From the NCBI GenBank assembly GCA_964574635.1, contig CAZNOG010000002.1:62001-126000 (forward strand): a stretch of 64,000 nt of DNA, read 5' to 3'. Positions 57,557-64,000 of the stretch are shown here, piece by piece. Made by a program: the position numbers and the translations under genes. Source of the DNA: CAZNOG01 sp964574635 (GTDB taxonomy: Bacteria; Bacteroidota; Bacteroidia; Flavobacteriales_D; Cryomorphaceae). Under the pieces are notes generated by a model. The model was not told the origin of the DNA and ran no database searches. It saw only the letters and a program-made list of their open reading frames with translations. Position 1 is the stretch's first letter, and every line of letters begins with the position of its first letter.

Positions 57557-59323
57557 CTACTCCACTTCTTCCCCTCCGTTCTTGAACTGGAGGTCGAATA
57601 GTTTTTTGTAGTGCCCCCCTTTGCGCAGCAGTTCGTCGTGGGTTCCCTGCTCCACGATTTTTCCGTGATCCATGACGATGATTTTGTCGGCTTTTTGGAT
57701 GGTGCTGAGCCGGTGCGCGATCACGATCGAGGTACGGTTGGCCGTGAGTTTGTTGATGGCGCGCTGGATGAGCAGTTCGCTTTCCGTATCCACCGAAGAG
57801 GTCGCCTCGTCGAGGATCAATATTTTGGGATTGTACACGTACGCGCGGACGAAGCTCATGAGTTGCCTCTGACCGACGCTCAGCATCCCCCCACGCTCCT
57901 TCACGTCGAAGTGATATCCTCCCGGCAATCGCTCGACGAATTCGTGGGCACCCACGGCTTCGGTGGCCTCTTTGATCTCTTCCAACGTGATTTTCGGATC
58001 GCCCAAGCTGATGTTGTTGGCGACGGTATCCGAAAACATGAAAACATCTTGGAGCACCACGCCGACTTGTGACCGCAGGTATTCCAAATCGTAATTGCGG
58101 ATGGAATGTCCGTCCAGGACGATATCCCCTTTGTTGAACTCGTAGAATCTGTTGATGAGATTGATGACGGAAGACTTCCCGGCTCCGGTCGCACCCACAA
58201 AAGCCACCGTCTCCCCTTCCTTTACCTCGAAGGATATCCCCTTCAGCACCCATTCATCCTCGTCGTAGGCGAACCAAACGTCTTCGAAGCGAATGTTGCC
58301 CCGGATGCCGTCGCGGAGTTGCCCTTCATCCGCCATGCGCATATCGAGGTCGAGTACGCGAAAAACCCTCTCCGACCCCACCATGCCCATTTGCAACACG
58401 TTGAAGCGGTCGGCCAGCTGACGAATCGGGCGGTAGAGCATGTAAATGAACAAGATGTAGGTCACCAAATCGCCTTGGGTCACCTCTCCTTCGAGCACGC
58501 CCCCGGCGCCCCACCACACGAGAAGGGCCAAGGAAATCGCCGACAGGATTTCGACCACGGGAAAGAAAATGGAATACGCCCAAACCGACCGGATATGGGC
58601 TTTACGGTGCTCGCGATTGATGGCGACGAATTTTTCCTTCTCCCGCTTTTCCCGATTGAAAACCTGCACGATAAACATCCCCACGATGTGCTCCTGCACG
58701 AAGGCGTTGAGGCGGGCCACCTGTGTACGCACTTGCTGGAAGGCCTTTTTGATGGCGTTTTTGAAAATCACCATCGACAGGATGAGCAGGGGAATGGGCA
58801 GAAGGGCGTACAGGGCGAGCTGCCAATTGATGACGAACATCACGGTGACCACCACGATGAGTTTGAGTAACTCGCCGAAAATATTCAGTAGGCCCTGGGA
58901 GAAAATCTGTGCGATGGTCTCGATGTCGCTGATGCACCGCGTAACCAGCGTACCGATGGCCGTCCGGTCGAAATACTTCAACTTAAAAGAAACGATGTGG
59001 TCGAACAGGCGGTTGCGCAGATCGATGGTCACGGATTGCCCCAACCAGTTGCTGTAGTAGGTATTGTAAAATTCCGCCACCGCTTCCAAAAACAACAGAC
59101 CCGCCACGATGAGCATCAGGCGCAGCAGACCTTGGGAGTCGCTGTTGATGACGTACACATCCACCGCCTGACCGATGAGGATGGGGCGCGCCACACCGAG
59201 GGCGGCCAAGGCAATGGTGAGGAACAAGGTGAAGTAAAACACCTTCATGTAGGGTTTGGCAAACCCCATCACCCGCGTGAGAAGCCCCGTATCCAGTGCA
59301 GCGCCTACCGAACTTTTAGCCAT
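57557..59323 (-). CDS. ABC exporter (MsbA/lipid A exporter-like half-transporter)
   Basis: The 588-residue protein has six transmembrane helices (about 20-310) and an ATPase domain with Walker A GATGAGKSSVINLI, signature LSVGQRQLMSFVRA and Walker B ILILDEATSSVD. The layout fits homodimeric exporters of lipids or drugs. Its start overlaps the last 8 bases of truA. The second conserved signature position is VGQ rather than SGGQ, as in many Bacteroidota MsbA-like proteins. Substrate unknown. Confidence 0.92.
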   Translation of the reverse strand: MAKSSVGAALDTGLLTRVMGFAKPYMKVFYFTLFLTIALAALGVARPILIGQAVDVYVINSDSQGLLRLMLIVAGLLFLEAVAEFYNTYYSNWLGQSVTIDLRNRLFDHIVSFKLKYFDRTAIGTLVTRCISDIETIAQIFSQGLLNIFGELLKLIVVVTVMFVINWQLALYALLPIPLLILSMVIFKNAIKKAFQQVRTQVARLNAFVQEHIVGMFIVQVFNREKREKEKFVAINREHRKAHIRSVWAYSIFFPVVEILSAISLALLVWWGAGGVLEGEVTQGDLVTYILFIYMLYRPIRQLADRFNVLQMGMVGSERVFRVLDLDMRMADEGQLRDGIRGNIRFEDVWFAYDEDEWVLKGISFEVKEGETVAFVGATGAGKSSVINLINRFYEFNKGDIVLDGHSIRNYDLEYLRSQVGVVLQDVFMFSDTVANNISLGDPKITLEEIKEATEAVGAHEFVERLPGGYHFDVKERGGMLSVGQRQLMSFVRAYVYNPKILILDEATSSVDTESELLIQRAINKLTANRTSIVIAHRLSTIQKADKIIVMDHGKIVEQGTHDELLRKGGHYKKLFDLQFKNGGEEVE

Positions 59324-60065
59324 GGAAAGGGTATTTTACGTCCGTGAGGAACAATCCCTGCGGATATGCCGATTTTCCAGCCGACTCTCGGTTTTGGGAT
59401 GCGATGACGTCTTCGAACCCCTCGGGGCTCAACTTTCCTTCGCCCACCTGAGCCATGGTGCCGACGATGGCCCGCACCATGTTTCTCAAAAACCGATTGG
59501 CGCGAATGCGAAAAACGGCACCGTCTTCGCGCTCTTCCCACCTGGCCGAATGCACGGTGCACAAATTCGTCTTGGTGTCTGCGCCGGTACGCGCGAAACT
59601 CGTAAAGTCGCGCTCCCCAAGCAGGCATTCCGCGGCGTGGTTCATTTTCTCTATTGACAACTCGTAGGGGTGAAACGCCGAATAGTGGTTTCGGAACGGG
59701 TTTTTGACGTAGTGGATATAATAGGTGTACATCCTTTCGGTGGCGGAGAATCTCGCGTGCATATCCCCTTCCACTTCAAAGCACCGGTACACGGCTACAT
59801 CCCGGGGCAAGATCGCGTTCAATCGGTAAATCATGTCTTCCGGCAGCGTGGAATCCGTTTCGAAATGCGCGTAGAATTGCGAGGCGTGCACACCGGCATC
59901 GGTACGGCCACAGCCGGTCACTCCGCGGTGATCGCGCACCAAGACCGACAGTGCTTTGCCCAAGGTATCCTGCACGGTACGCACCCCCGGCTGAGTCTGC
60001 CATCCACTGAAATCCGTGCCGTCGTAGGCCAATTGCAGGAAATACCTCGTCAATTTTGTTCCCAT
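59316..60065 (-). CDS. truA: tRNA pseudouridine synthase A
   Basis: TruA makes pseudouridine at positions 38-40 in tRNA anticodon arms. The 249-residue protein has YDGTDFSGWQTQPGVRTVQ, the catalytic Asp in GCGRTDAGVHA, and FARTGADTKTNLCTV and RIRANRFLRNMVRAIVG near the end. A TAATTTTG box lies 10 nt upstream. The ABC exporter gene starts within its last codons. Confidence 0.96.
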   Translation of the reverse strand: MGTKLTRYFLQLAYDGTDFSGWQTQPGVRTVQDTLGKALSVLVRDHRGVTGCGRTDAGVHASQFYAHFETDSTLPEDMIYRLNAILPRDVAVYRCFEVEGDMHARFSATERMYTYYIHYVKNPFRNHYSAFHPYELSIEKMNHAAECLLGERDFTSFARTGADTKTNLCTVHSARWEEREDGAVFRIRANRFLRNMVRAIVGTMAQVGEGKLSPEGFEDVIASQNRESAGKSAYPQGLFLTDVKYPFHG

Positions 60066-60075
60066 TAAATTCGCG

Positions 60076-60083
60076 CAAAATTA
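60076..60083 (-). promoter_or_regulatory. TAATTTTG promoter element for truA
   Basis: Perfect TAnnTTTG box on the minus strand, 10 nt before the truA ATG, in the 28-bp divergent gap with the metallophosphoesterase gene. Confidence 0.55.
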
Positions 60084-60093
60084 AGACAACGCA

Positions 60094-60597
60094 ATGAAAC
60101 GCATTTCCCTCATTTCCGACACGCACGGCAAATTGGATCCCCGCGCCGTCGAGCTCATGGCCGACAGCGACGAAATTTGGCACGCCGGCGACCTCGGATC
60201 GATGGAGGTGTTGGAAGGGATGGAAAAAGTGGCCCTCACCCGTGCGGTTTACGGCAATATCGACGACGGGGCCATGCGCCGCGCCCTCCCCCTCGACCTG
60301 CGTTTCGAATGCGAGGGAGTGAAAGTGTGGATGACCCACATCGCCGGCAGACCGGGGAAATACCCCGCCCGCATCCGCCAATCCCTGGAAGCCGATCCGG
60401 TAAACGTGTTCGTTTGCGGGCATTCCCACATTTGCCTCGTGCAGTACGTCAAGCAATTCAACCACATTCACCTCAACCCGGGAGCACTCGGCTGGCACGG
60501 CCTGCACAAAGTGCGCACCATGCTACAGTTTGAATTGGAAAATGGGAGGGTGGAAAATATGAGAGTAATCGAACTCGGACCGCGGTCCCGCGCGTGA
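60094..60597 (+). CDS. YfcE/MJ0936-type metallophosphoesterase
   Basis: The 167-residue protein has the calcineurin-like motifs ISDTHGKL (D-x-H), WHAGDLGS (GD), VYGNIDD (GN-D) and FVCGHSHI (GHxH) that bind two metals. Relatives hydrolyse phosphodiesters in vitro. It diverges from truA by 28 bp and ends 3 bp before the convergent DUF4293 gene. The physiological substrate is not known. Confidence 0.94.
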   Translation: MKRISLISDTHGKLDPRAVELMADSDEIWHAGDLGSMEVLEGMEKVALTRAVYGNIDDGAMRRALPLDLRFECEGVKVWMTHIAGRPGKYPARIRQSLEADPVNVFVCGHSHICLVQYVKQFNHIHLNPGALGWHGLHKVRTMLQFELENGRVENMRVIELGPRSRA

Positions 60598-60600
60598 GGC

Positions 60601-61074
60601 TTACCTCAATCTGTCGAGCGATTTTACCAGCTCTTCGTCTTTTTTGATTCCGCGGCCGGCCAGAAAGGCGAAGGCTATCGCCGCTACCGGGGCATAAAAT
60701 CCGACGTGAAACAGCACCTTGGCACTCGGAAAAAACTCGGCTTTCAATTCTTCGACGGCAAAAAACAGATATACGGCGTACCCCAGATTCACGAGGTAAG
60801 CCAGTCGCGCCACTTTTCCTTGCACCGGACGGTTTCGATACAGAAAAATGGCGATGAAAGGAATCACCACCGAAAGCGCTCCCATGGCCCAGGCCGGAAA
60901 AACGTACGCGCCCGAGCTCAGCATCTCACCCCCTTCGCCGGCTTGAAGTCCGAACATCGTGTACACGCCTTGCACGGCGTCGTCTATCATAAAATGTGCG
61001 AGGGGGAGAAAAAAAGTGAGCACACCGCAGATGGCGGCCAACAAAAGGTAGATGGTTTGGGATCGCTGTATCAT
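60601..61074 (-). CDS. DUF4293 membrane protein
   Basis: The 157-residue protein has four transmembrane helices and starts MIQRSQTIYLLLAAICGVL, the characteristic opening of DUF4293 in Bacteroidota. Function unknown. The ATG at 61074 follows a TATATTTG box at 61092-61099. Confidence 0.9.
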   Translation of the reverse strand: MIQRSQTIYLLLAAICGVLTFFLPLAHFMIDDAVQGVYTMFGLQAGEGGEMLSSGAYVFPAWAMGALSVVIPFIAIFLYRNRPVQGKVARLAYLVNLGYAVYLFFAVEELKAEFFPSAKVLFHVGFYAPVAAIAFAFLAGRGIKKDEELVKSLDRLR

Positions 61075-61091
61075 AATCGGATTTTCTGCGA

Positions 61092-61099
61092 CAAATATA
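61092..61099 (-). promoter_or_regulatory. TATATTTG promoter element for the DUF4293 gene
   Basis: Perfect TAnnTTTG box on the minus strand, 17 nt before the ATG. Confidence 0.55.
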
Positions 61100-61328
61100 G
61101 GGATTGCACGCACCCCGGGAACCCTCCGCGTGCATTCGCGCAGATCAAAATGCATCGCTTGAAAACCTTTTTTCGTTGGAAGTCTTGCGGGTTTCGTCGA
61201 AATAAAATATATTGCACCGTTTTTGGGTTCACACATCTGACATTGTTCAGATAACCAATCAGAGCAACCGTTAAAACCGCCGCGATGATTATCGGGGCGG
61301 TTTTTCTTTTTCTACGCGCAGGTGATTT

Positions 61329-61345
61329 GGTTTTTTGTGGGCGAG
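61329..61345 (+). repeat. Interspersed TTTTTGTGGGTG repeat, copy 11
   Basis: Plus-strand GGTTTTTTGTGGGCGAG followed by GCTCG. GGGCG replaces GGGTG as in copy 4; the flank GCTCG matches copies 1 and 2. Confidence 0.65.
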
Positions 61346-61475
61346 GCTCGAATCACAAGTCCCGACATGGATCGCCGGCTTTCCCACACGGAAAATTGCC
61401 GGCGTCACCACCGCTGTCAAATTTCCGCGGCCAAGCGGCACGCGTCGGTTGCACATTGTTTCGTATTTTGGTTGT

Positions 61476-61715
61476 ATGAATAAAGTCGGAGCCATCCTCG
61501 GCATCATCGTCTCGTCGATTTACCTGTTGAATTTTACCGCCGGGGTTTTCGAGCCCCTGCCCGACAACTTGCCCATCATCGGCAATATGGACGAACTGGC
61601 GGCGGCGTCTTTGCTCTTCGCATCGCTCAAGTATTTCGGCATCGACCTCACGGGCTATTTCAAGCGCAAGCCCAAAGACGGTCCTCCCCGATCGGGCGAT
61701 TCTTCTTCGCGGTAA
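61476..61715 (+). CDS. Small DUF1232-like membrane protein
   Basis: The 79-residue protein has a hydrophobic N-terminal helix (VGAILGIIVSSIYLLN) and then PDNLPIIGNMDELAAASLLFASLKYFGIDLTGYF. The PD-x-x-P-x-x-G-x-x-DE pattern is typical of YkvA/DUF1232 proteins. The ATG at 61476 is chosen over upstream frame that has no relatives. Function unknown. Confidence 0.78.
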   Translation: MNKVGAILGIIVSSIYLLNFTAGVFEPLPDNLPIIGNMDELAAASLLFASLKYFGIDLTGYFKRKPKDGPPRSGDSSSR

Positions 61716-61807
61716 TTCCTCCCCGGGGCTCCCTTCTCCGCCCCGTCCGTCCCGTTAAAAGAGGTTAATCTCTCGGATTTGTATCCTCCCTCAGGAGAAA
61801 TTCGCGT

Positions 61808-61815
61808 TACCTTCG
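61808..61815 (+). promoter_or_regulatory. TACCTTCG promoter-like element for the TetR gene
   Basis: One base off TAnnTTTG (C for the third T), ending 17 nt before the ATG at 61833. The TAnnTTCG variant also precedes the DtxR, histidine kinase and DUF6134-like genes. Confidence 0.35.
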
Positions 61816-61832
61816 CAGCCCAAATTCACCGA

Positions 61833-62468
61833 ATGAACATTCAATCTAATCCCGAAAAGCCTGTGAACGAGGTGATTTCAGAAAAGAAGCGGGCGATTTT
61901 CGAAAGCACGCTTCACCTGGTACGCGAACACGGTTTTCACGGCACCCCAATGAGTTTGGTGGCCAAAACCGCCGGCGTGGCCGCCGGCACCATCTACCAC
62001 TACTTCAACGGCAAAGACGAATTGATCTGCGAATTGTACCATTACAATCGCCGCCGATTGATTCAGGTGGTCAACGATGCGGTCACCGAAGGCGGATCGA
62101 CGCGCACGAAGTTTTATCGGATTTGCCGATCGCTTTTCACCTTCTATTCAAACCATCCGAATGTTTTGGTGTTTTTTGAACAATTCGTCAATTCACCGTA
62201 CCGGGAGCAAGTCCAATCAAAAAACGTCGACAGTCGTCCGTTGGAAGAATTTTTAAGCGATGCCGTTCGTCAAGGCGTTTTGAAGAATTATCCGACGCGC
62301 ATTTTTATGTCGACGATGATGTGCACCGTGGTTTCGGCGGCCAAGTTTTGCCTCTCCGAAGAAATGCGTCCTACGCCCGAGGAATTCGAGCAAACCATAG
62401 ACATTCTGTGGGACGGTTTCCGAAATCAAGAATACTCCGGGTCGAATCCTCCAACTTCCGAAGGATGA
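61833..62468 (+). CDS. TetR/AcrR-family transcriptional regulator
   Basis: The 211-residue protein has a TetR DNA-binding domain (KRAIFESTLHLVREHGFHGTPMSLVAKTAGVAAGTIYHYFNGKDEL, split) and a variable C-terminal ligand domain. It lies 78 bp upstream of the RND efflux adaptor on the same strand, the usual arrangement for a repressor of that pump. Inducer unknown. The start MNIQSNP at 61833 is preferred because the promoter-like box precedes it. Confidence 0.94.
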   Translation: MNIQSNPEKPVNEVISEKKRAIFESTLHLVREHGFHGTPMSLVAKTAGVAAGTIYHYFNGKDELICELYHYNRRRLIQVVNDAVTEGGSTRTKFYRICRSLFTFYSNHPNVLVFFEQFVNSPYREQVQSKNVDSRPLEEFLSDAVRQGVLKNYPTRIFMSTMMCTVVSAAKFCLSEEMRPTPEEFEQTIDILWDGFRNQEYSGSNPPTSEG

Positions 62469-62494
62469 CCCACCCACAAAAACCCTCCACACCC
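62466..62494 (-). repeat. Interspersed TTTTTGTGGGTG repeat, copy 12
   Basis: Minus-strand GGGGTGTGGAGGG then TTTTTGTGGGTGGGTC. It begins at the TetR stop codon and ends 53 bp before the adaptor gene, in the opposite orientation to both. Confidence 0.72.
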
Positions 62495-62546
62495 CTGAAC
62501 GTGTGACCAACCGAAACGATAAAATTCAAACCCGAAAAAGAATCGA

Positions 62547-63665
62547 ATGAGAACCCAAGTACTTTCCATCCTTCTGCCTGCCGCCGTGCTCTTGGCTTCC
62601 TGTGGCGGTGACCGCGCCCCGCAGCGCCACATGGGCCCCACCTTGGTTAATGCCGTAGAAGTTCCCACTCGCACCGTCACCTCGTACGCATCCTATCCGG
62701 CATCGATGGAAGGAGTGGTGAGCAGCGCGATTCGCCCCAAAGTTTCGGGGTACATCACCCAAGTGAACGTTGACGAAGGTCAAGCGGTGAAGGAGGGCGC
62801 CGTATTGTTTCGCTTGGAAACCGCGTCGTTGAGCGAAGACGCCGAAGCGGCCATGGCCAACGTCAACGCCGCGGAAGTGGAAGTGGCGAGGCTCCGCCCA
62901 TTGGTGGACAAAGGCATCGTAAGCGAAGTGCAGTTGCAAACGGCGGAAGCCCGCTTGTCGCAAGCCAAAGCCACCCACAAAAGCATCGTGGCCAACATCG
63001 GTTACGCCACGGTACGCAGTTCCATTTCGGGCAACGTGGGTTCGATCAATTACCGGGAAGGCGCGCTGGTGAGTCCGGCCGACCCCACCCCGCTGACCAC
63101 CGTTTCGAAAGTGGATGACATCTACGTCTTCTTCGCCATGAACGAAGGGGAATACATCGACATCCTCCGCACCACGCCGGGCGAAAAACTCTCGGATAAA
63201 ATCGAGAATTTCCCCGAGGTCAGACTGCGTTTGATCAACGGCGACATTTACCCCCACGCCGGGCGAATCGAAACCGTGACCGGCCAAGTGGACCCGCGCA
63301 CCGGCACGGTGAGCTTCCGCGCCATCTTCCCGAATCCCGAGCGTCTGCTCTCCCACGGCGGCAGCGGGACGGTATTGATTCCCCGTACTTACGAAGACGT
63401 TCCGGTCATCCCCGAATCGGCGACCATCGACAGGCAAGGACGGATTTTCGTGTACGCCGTCCACGGCGATACGACGGCCGTTTCGAAATCCATCGAAGTA
63501 AAAGACCGGGTCGACGGTCTGATCGTGGTGGGCGACGGCCTGAAGCCCGGTGACGTAATCGTGGCGCGAGGCAGCCAGAATCTCCGCGACCATGCTGCGG
63601 TAAACGTCGTGATGCTCCCCATGGACAGCATCGTCGGCGCCATTGAGCCCGTATTCAAACAATAA
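62547..63665 (+). CDS. RND efflux periplasmic adaptor (MexA/AcrA family lipoprotein)
   Basis: The 372-residue lipoprotein (AVLLASCGG, Cys about 19) links inner-membrane pump to outer-membrane channel. It has the lipoyl-type halves (IRPKVSGYITQVNVDEGQAVKEGAVLF, split; and YATVRSSISGNVGSINYREGALVSP), a short coiled hairpin between them, and the barrel and membrane-proximal domains with QVDPRTGTVSFRAIFPNP and VIPESATI. It precedes the RND pump gene by 33 bp and follows a TetR gene, forming a typical efflux operon. Confidence 0.96.
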   Translation: MRTQVLSILLPAAVLLASCGGDRAPQRHMGPTLVNAVEVPTRTVTSYASYPASMEGVVSSAIRPKVSGYITQVNVDEGQAVKEGAVLFRLETASLSEDAEAAMANVNAAEVEVARLRPLVDKGIVSEVQLQTAEARLSQAKATHKSIVANIGYATVRSSISGNVGSINYREGALVSPADPTPLTTVSKVDDIYVFFAMNEGEYIDILRTTPGEKLSDKIENFPEVRLRLINGDIYPHAGRIETVTGQVDPRTGTVSFRAIFPNPERLLSHGGSGTVLIPRTYEDVPVIPESATIDRQGRIFVYAVHGDTTAVSKSIEVKDRVDGLIVVGDGLKPGDVIVARGSQNLRDHAAVNVVMLPMDSIVGAIEPVFKQ

Positions 63666-63698
63666 TCTCAACAAACCCGCACTAATTCCGCGCGAGAC

Positions 63699-64000
63699 AT
63701 GCTGAAGAAGTTCATCGATCGACCCGTACTTTCCACGATCATATCCATACTCATTCTCATCCTCGGTGTGTTGGGAATGACTCAACTGCCGGTGACCCAA
63801 TATCCCGACATCGCTCCGCCCACGGTGCAAATCCGGGCCAACTACCCCGGCGCCAACGCCGAAACGGTACTTGAAAGCGTAATCATACCCATCGAAGAGC
63901 AGGTGAACGGTGTGGAAAACATGACCTACATGACCTCCACGGCCGGCAACAACGGGAGCGCCAGCATCTCGGTCTATTTCGAGCAGGGCGTGAACCCGGA
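63699..64000 (+). CDS. RND (HAE1-type) efflux pump permease, N-terminal fragment
   Basis: The first 100 residues are visible: MLKKFIDRPVLSTIISILILI with the first transmembrane helix, then LPVTQYPDIAPPTVQIRANYPGA and VIIPIEEQVNGVENMTYMTS, diagnostic of AcrB/MexB-type pumps. The gene continues beyond the window (full length about 1040 residues). It is the proton-driven drug or lipid exporter served by the adaptor upstream. Confidence 0.95.
   Translation, partial: MLKKFIDRPVLSTIISILILILGVLGMTQLPVTQYPDIAPPTVQIRANYPGANAETVLESVIIPIEEQVNGVENMTYMTSTAGNNGSASISVYFEQGVNP

Larger units (their letters stand above)
61075..61475. other. Divergent intergenic region DUF4293 / DUF1232-like gene
   Basis: This 401-bp gap holds the DUF4293 promoter, one interspersed repeat copy (61329-61345), a possible hairpin CAACCGTTAAAACCGCC...GGGGCGGTTTTT near 61266-61312 that could act as a terminator, and a TATTTTGG promoter-like box just before the gene at 61476. 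No further gene was found. Confidence 0.5.

Noticed and set aside
58186..58205. Repeat-like sequence CACCCACAAAAGCC
   Set aside because: It encodes the Walker A region of the ABC exporter (FVGATGAGK) on the minus strand; similarity to the intergenic repeat is explained by coding. The same holds for matches near 29410 and 62970.
60588..60600. CGCGTGAGGC at the end of the metallophosphoesterase gene, like the 3' box of the structured element
   Set aside because: The rest of the element is absent; the match covers only the last codons and stop.

Overview
The window looks like a chromosome segment of a marine or environmental Bacteroidota, most likely a high-GC member of the Flavobacteriales. 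Several things point this way: the bamD-rpoZ-coaBC-porD(DUF4835)-recN block; fabI, bshA, Bacteroidota-type rhomboid and mutL neighbours; a type IX secretion C-terminal domain; many DUF families restricted to the phylum (DUF3810, DUF4293, DUF4835, DUF2490); and promoters of the TAnnTTTG type used by the Bacteroidota primary sigma factor. Genus assignment is not possible from sequence reading alone. I see no transposase, phage, integron or CRISPR array.

Layout. 1-5.7 kb: start of a response regulator, miaA, a TPR protein, a prolyl oligopeptidase lipoprotein and a DUF3810 metallopeptidase. 5.7-7.5 kb: an ECF sigma factor overlapping a membrane-anchored PKD/gliding-type C-terminal-domain protein that probably acts as its anti-sigma partner. 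7.8-12.2 kb: type II NADH dehydrogenase, a DUF2064 protein, a DtxR-type regulator, a single-domain response regulator and a small periplasmic protein. 12.2-17.6 kb: acetyl-CoA synthetase, class C acid phosphatase, an unknown lipoprotein, tRNA-Leu(GAG) and a fatty-acid hydroxylase. 17.7-28 kb: CaiB-type CoA-transferase, bshA, a large M16 peptidase, MATE efflux pump and TonB-dependent receptor. 28-33 kb: a tightly overlapping minus-strand operon (small membrane protein, mutL, two rhomboids, EEP-family phosphatase/nuclease). 33-41 kb: GH3/beta-lactamase fusion, peptide-binding lipoprotein, diacylglycerol kinase and cell-envelope proteins. 41-45 kb: PAS-GAF-PAS histidine kinase, aat, CoA-type Nudix hydrolase. 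44.8-50.9 kb: fabI, recN and the porD-coaBC-rpoZ-bamD operon. 51-54.5 kb: alpha-oxoamine synthase (sphingolipid or sulfonolipid type), small membrane proteins, second ECF sigma factor. 54.7-61 kb: uvrA, ABC exporter, truA, metallophosphoesterase, DUF4293. 61-64 kb: a TetR regulator followed by an RND efflux adaptor and the start of its pump.

The intergenic DNA is the least explained part. Two repeat families stand out. One is a short motif with core TTTTTGTGGGTG, found about 12 times in both orientations and almost only between genes. The other is a 170-215 bp structured element present three times (1661-1834, 7591-7761, 36179-36393), with three conserved boxes that can pair with each other. 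The short motif lies inside one of these elements and just beyond another. Near-perfect TAnnTTTG promoter elements precede at least 18 genes; for ndh-type NADH dehydrogenase, recN, bamD and the Nudix gene the element ends only 4-5 nt before the start codon, which implies essentially leaderless mRNAs.
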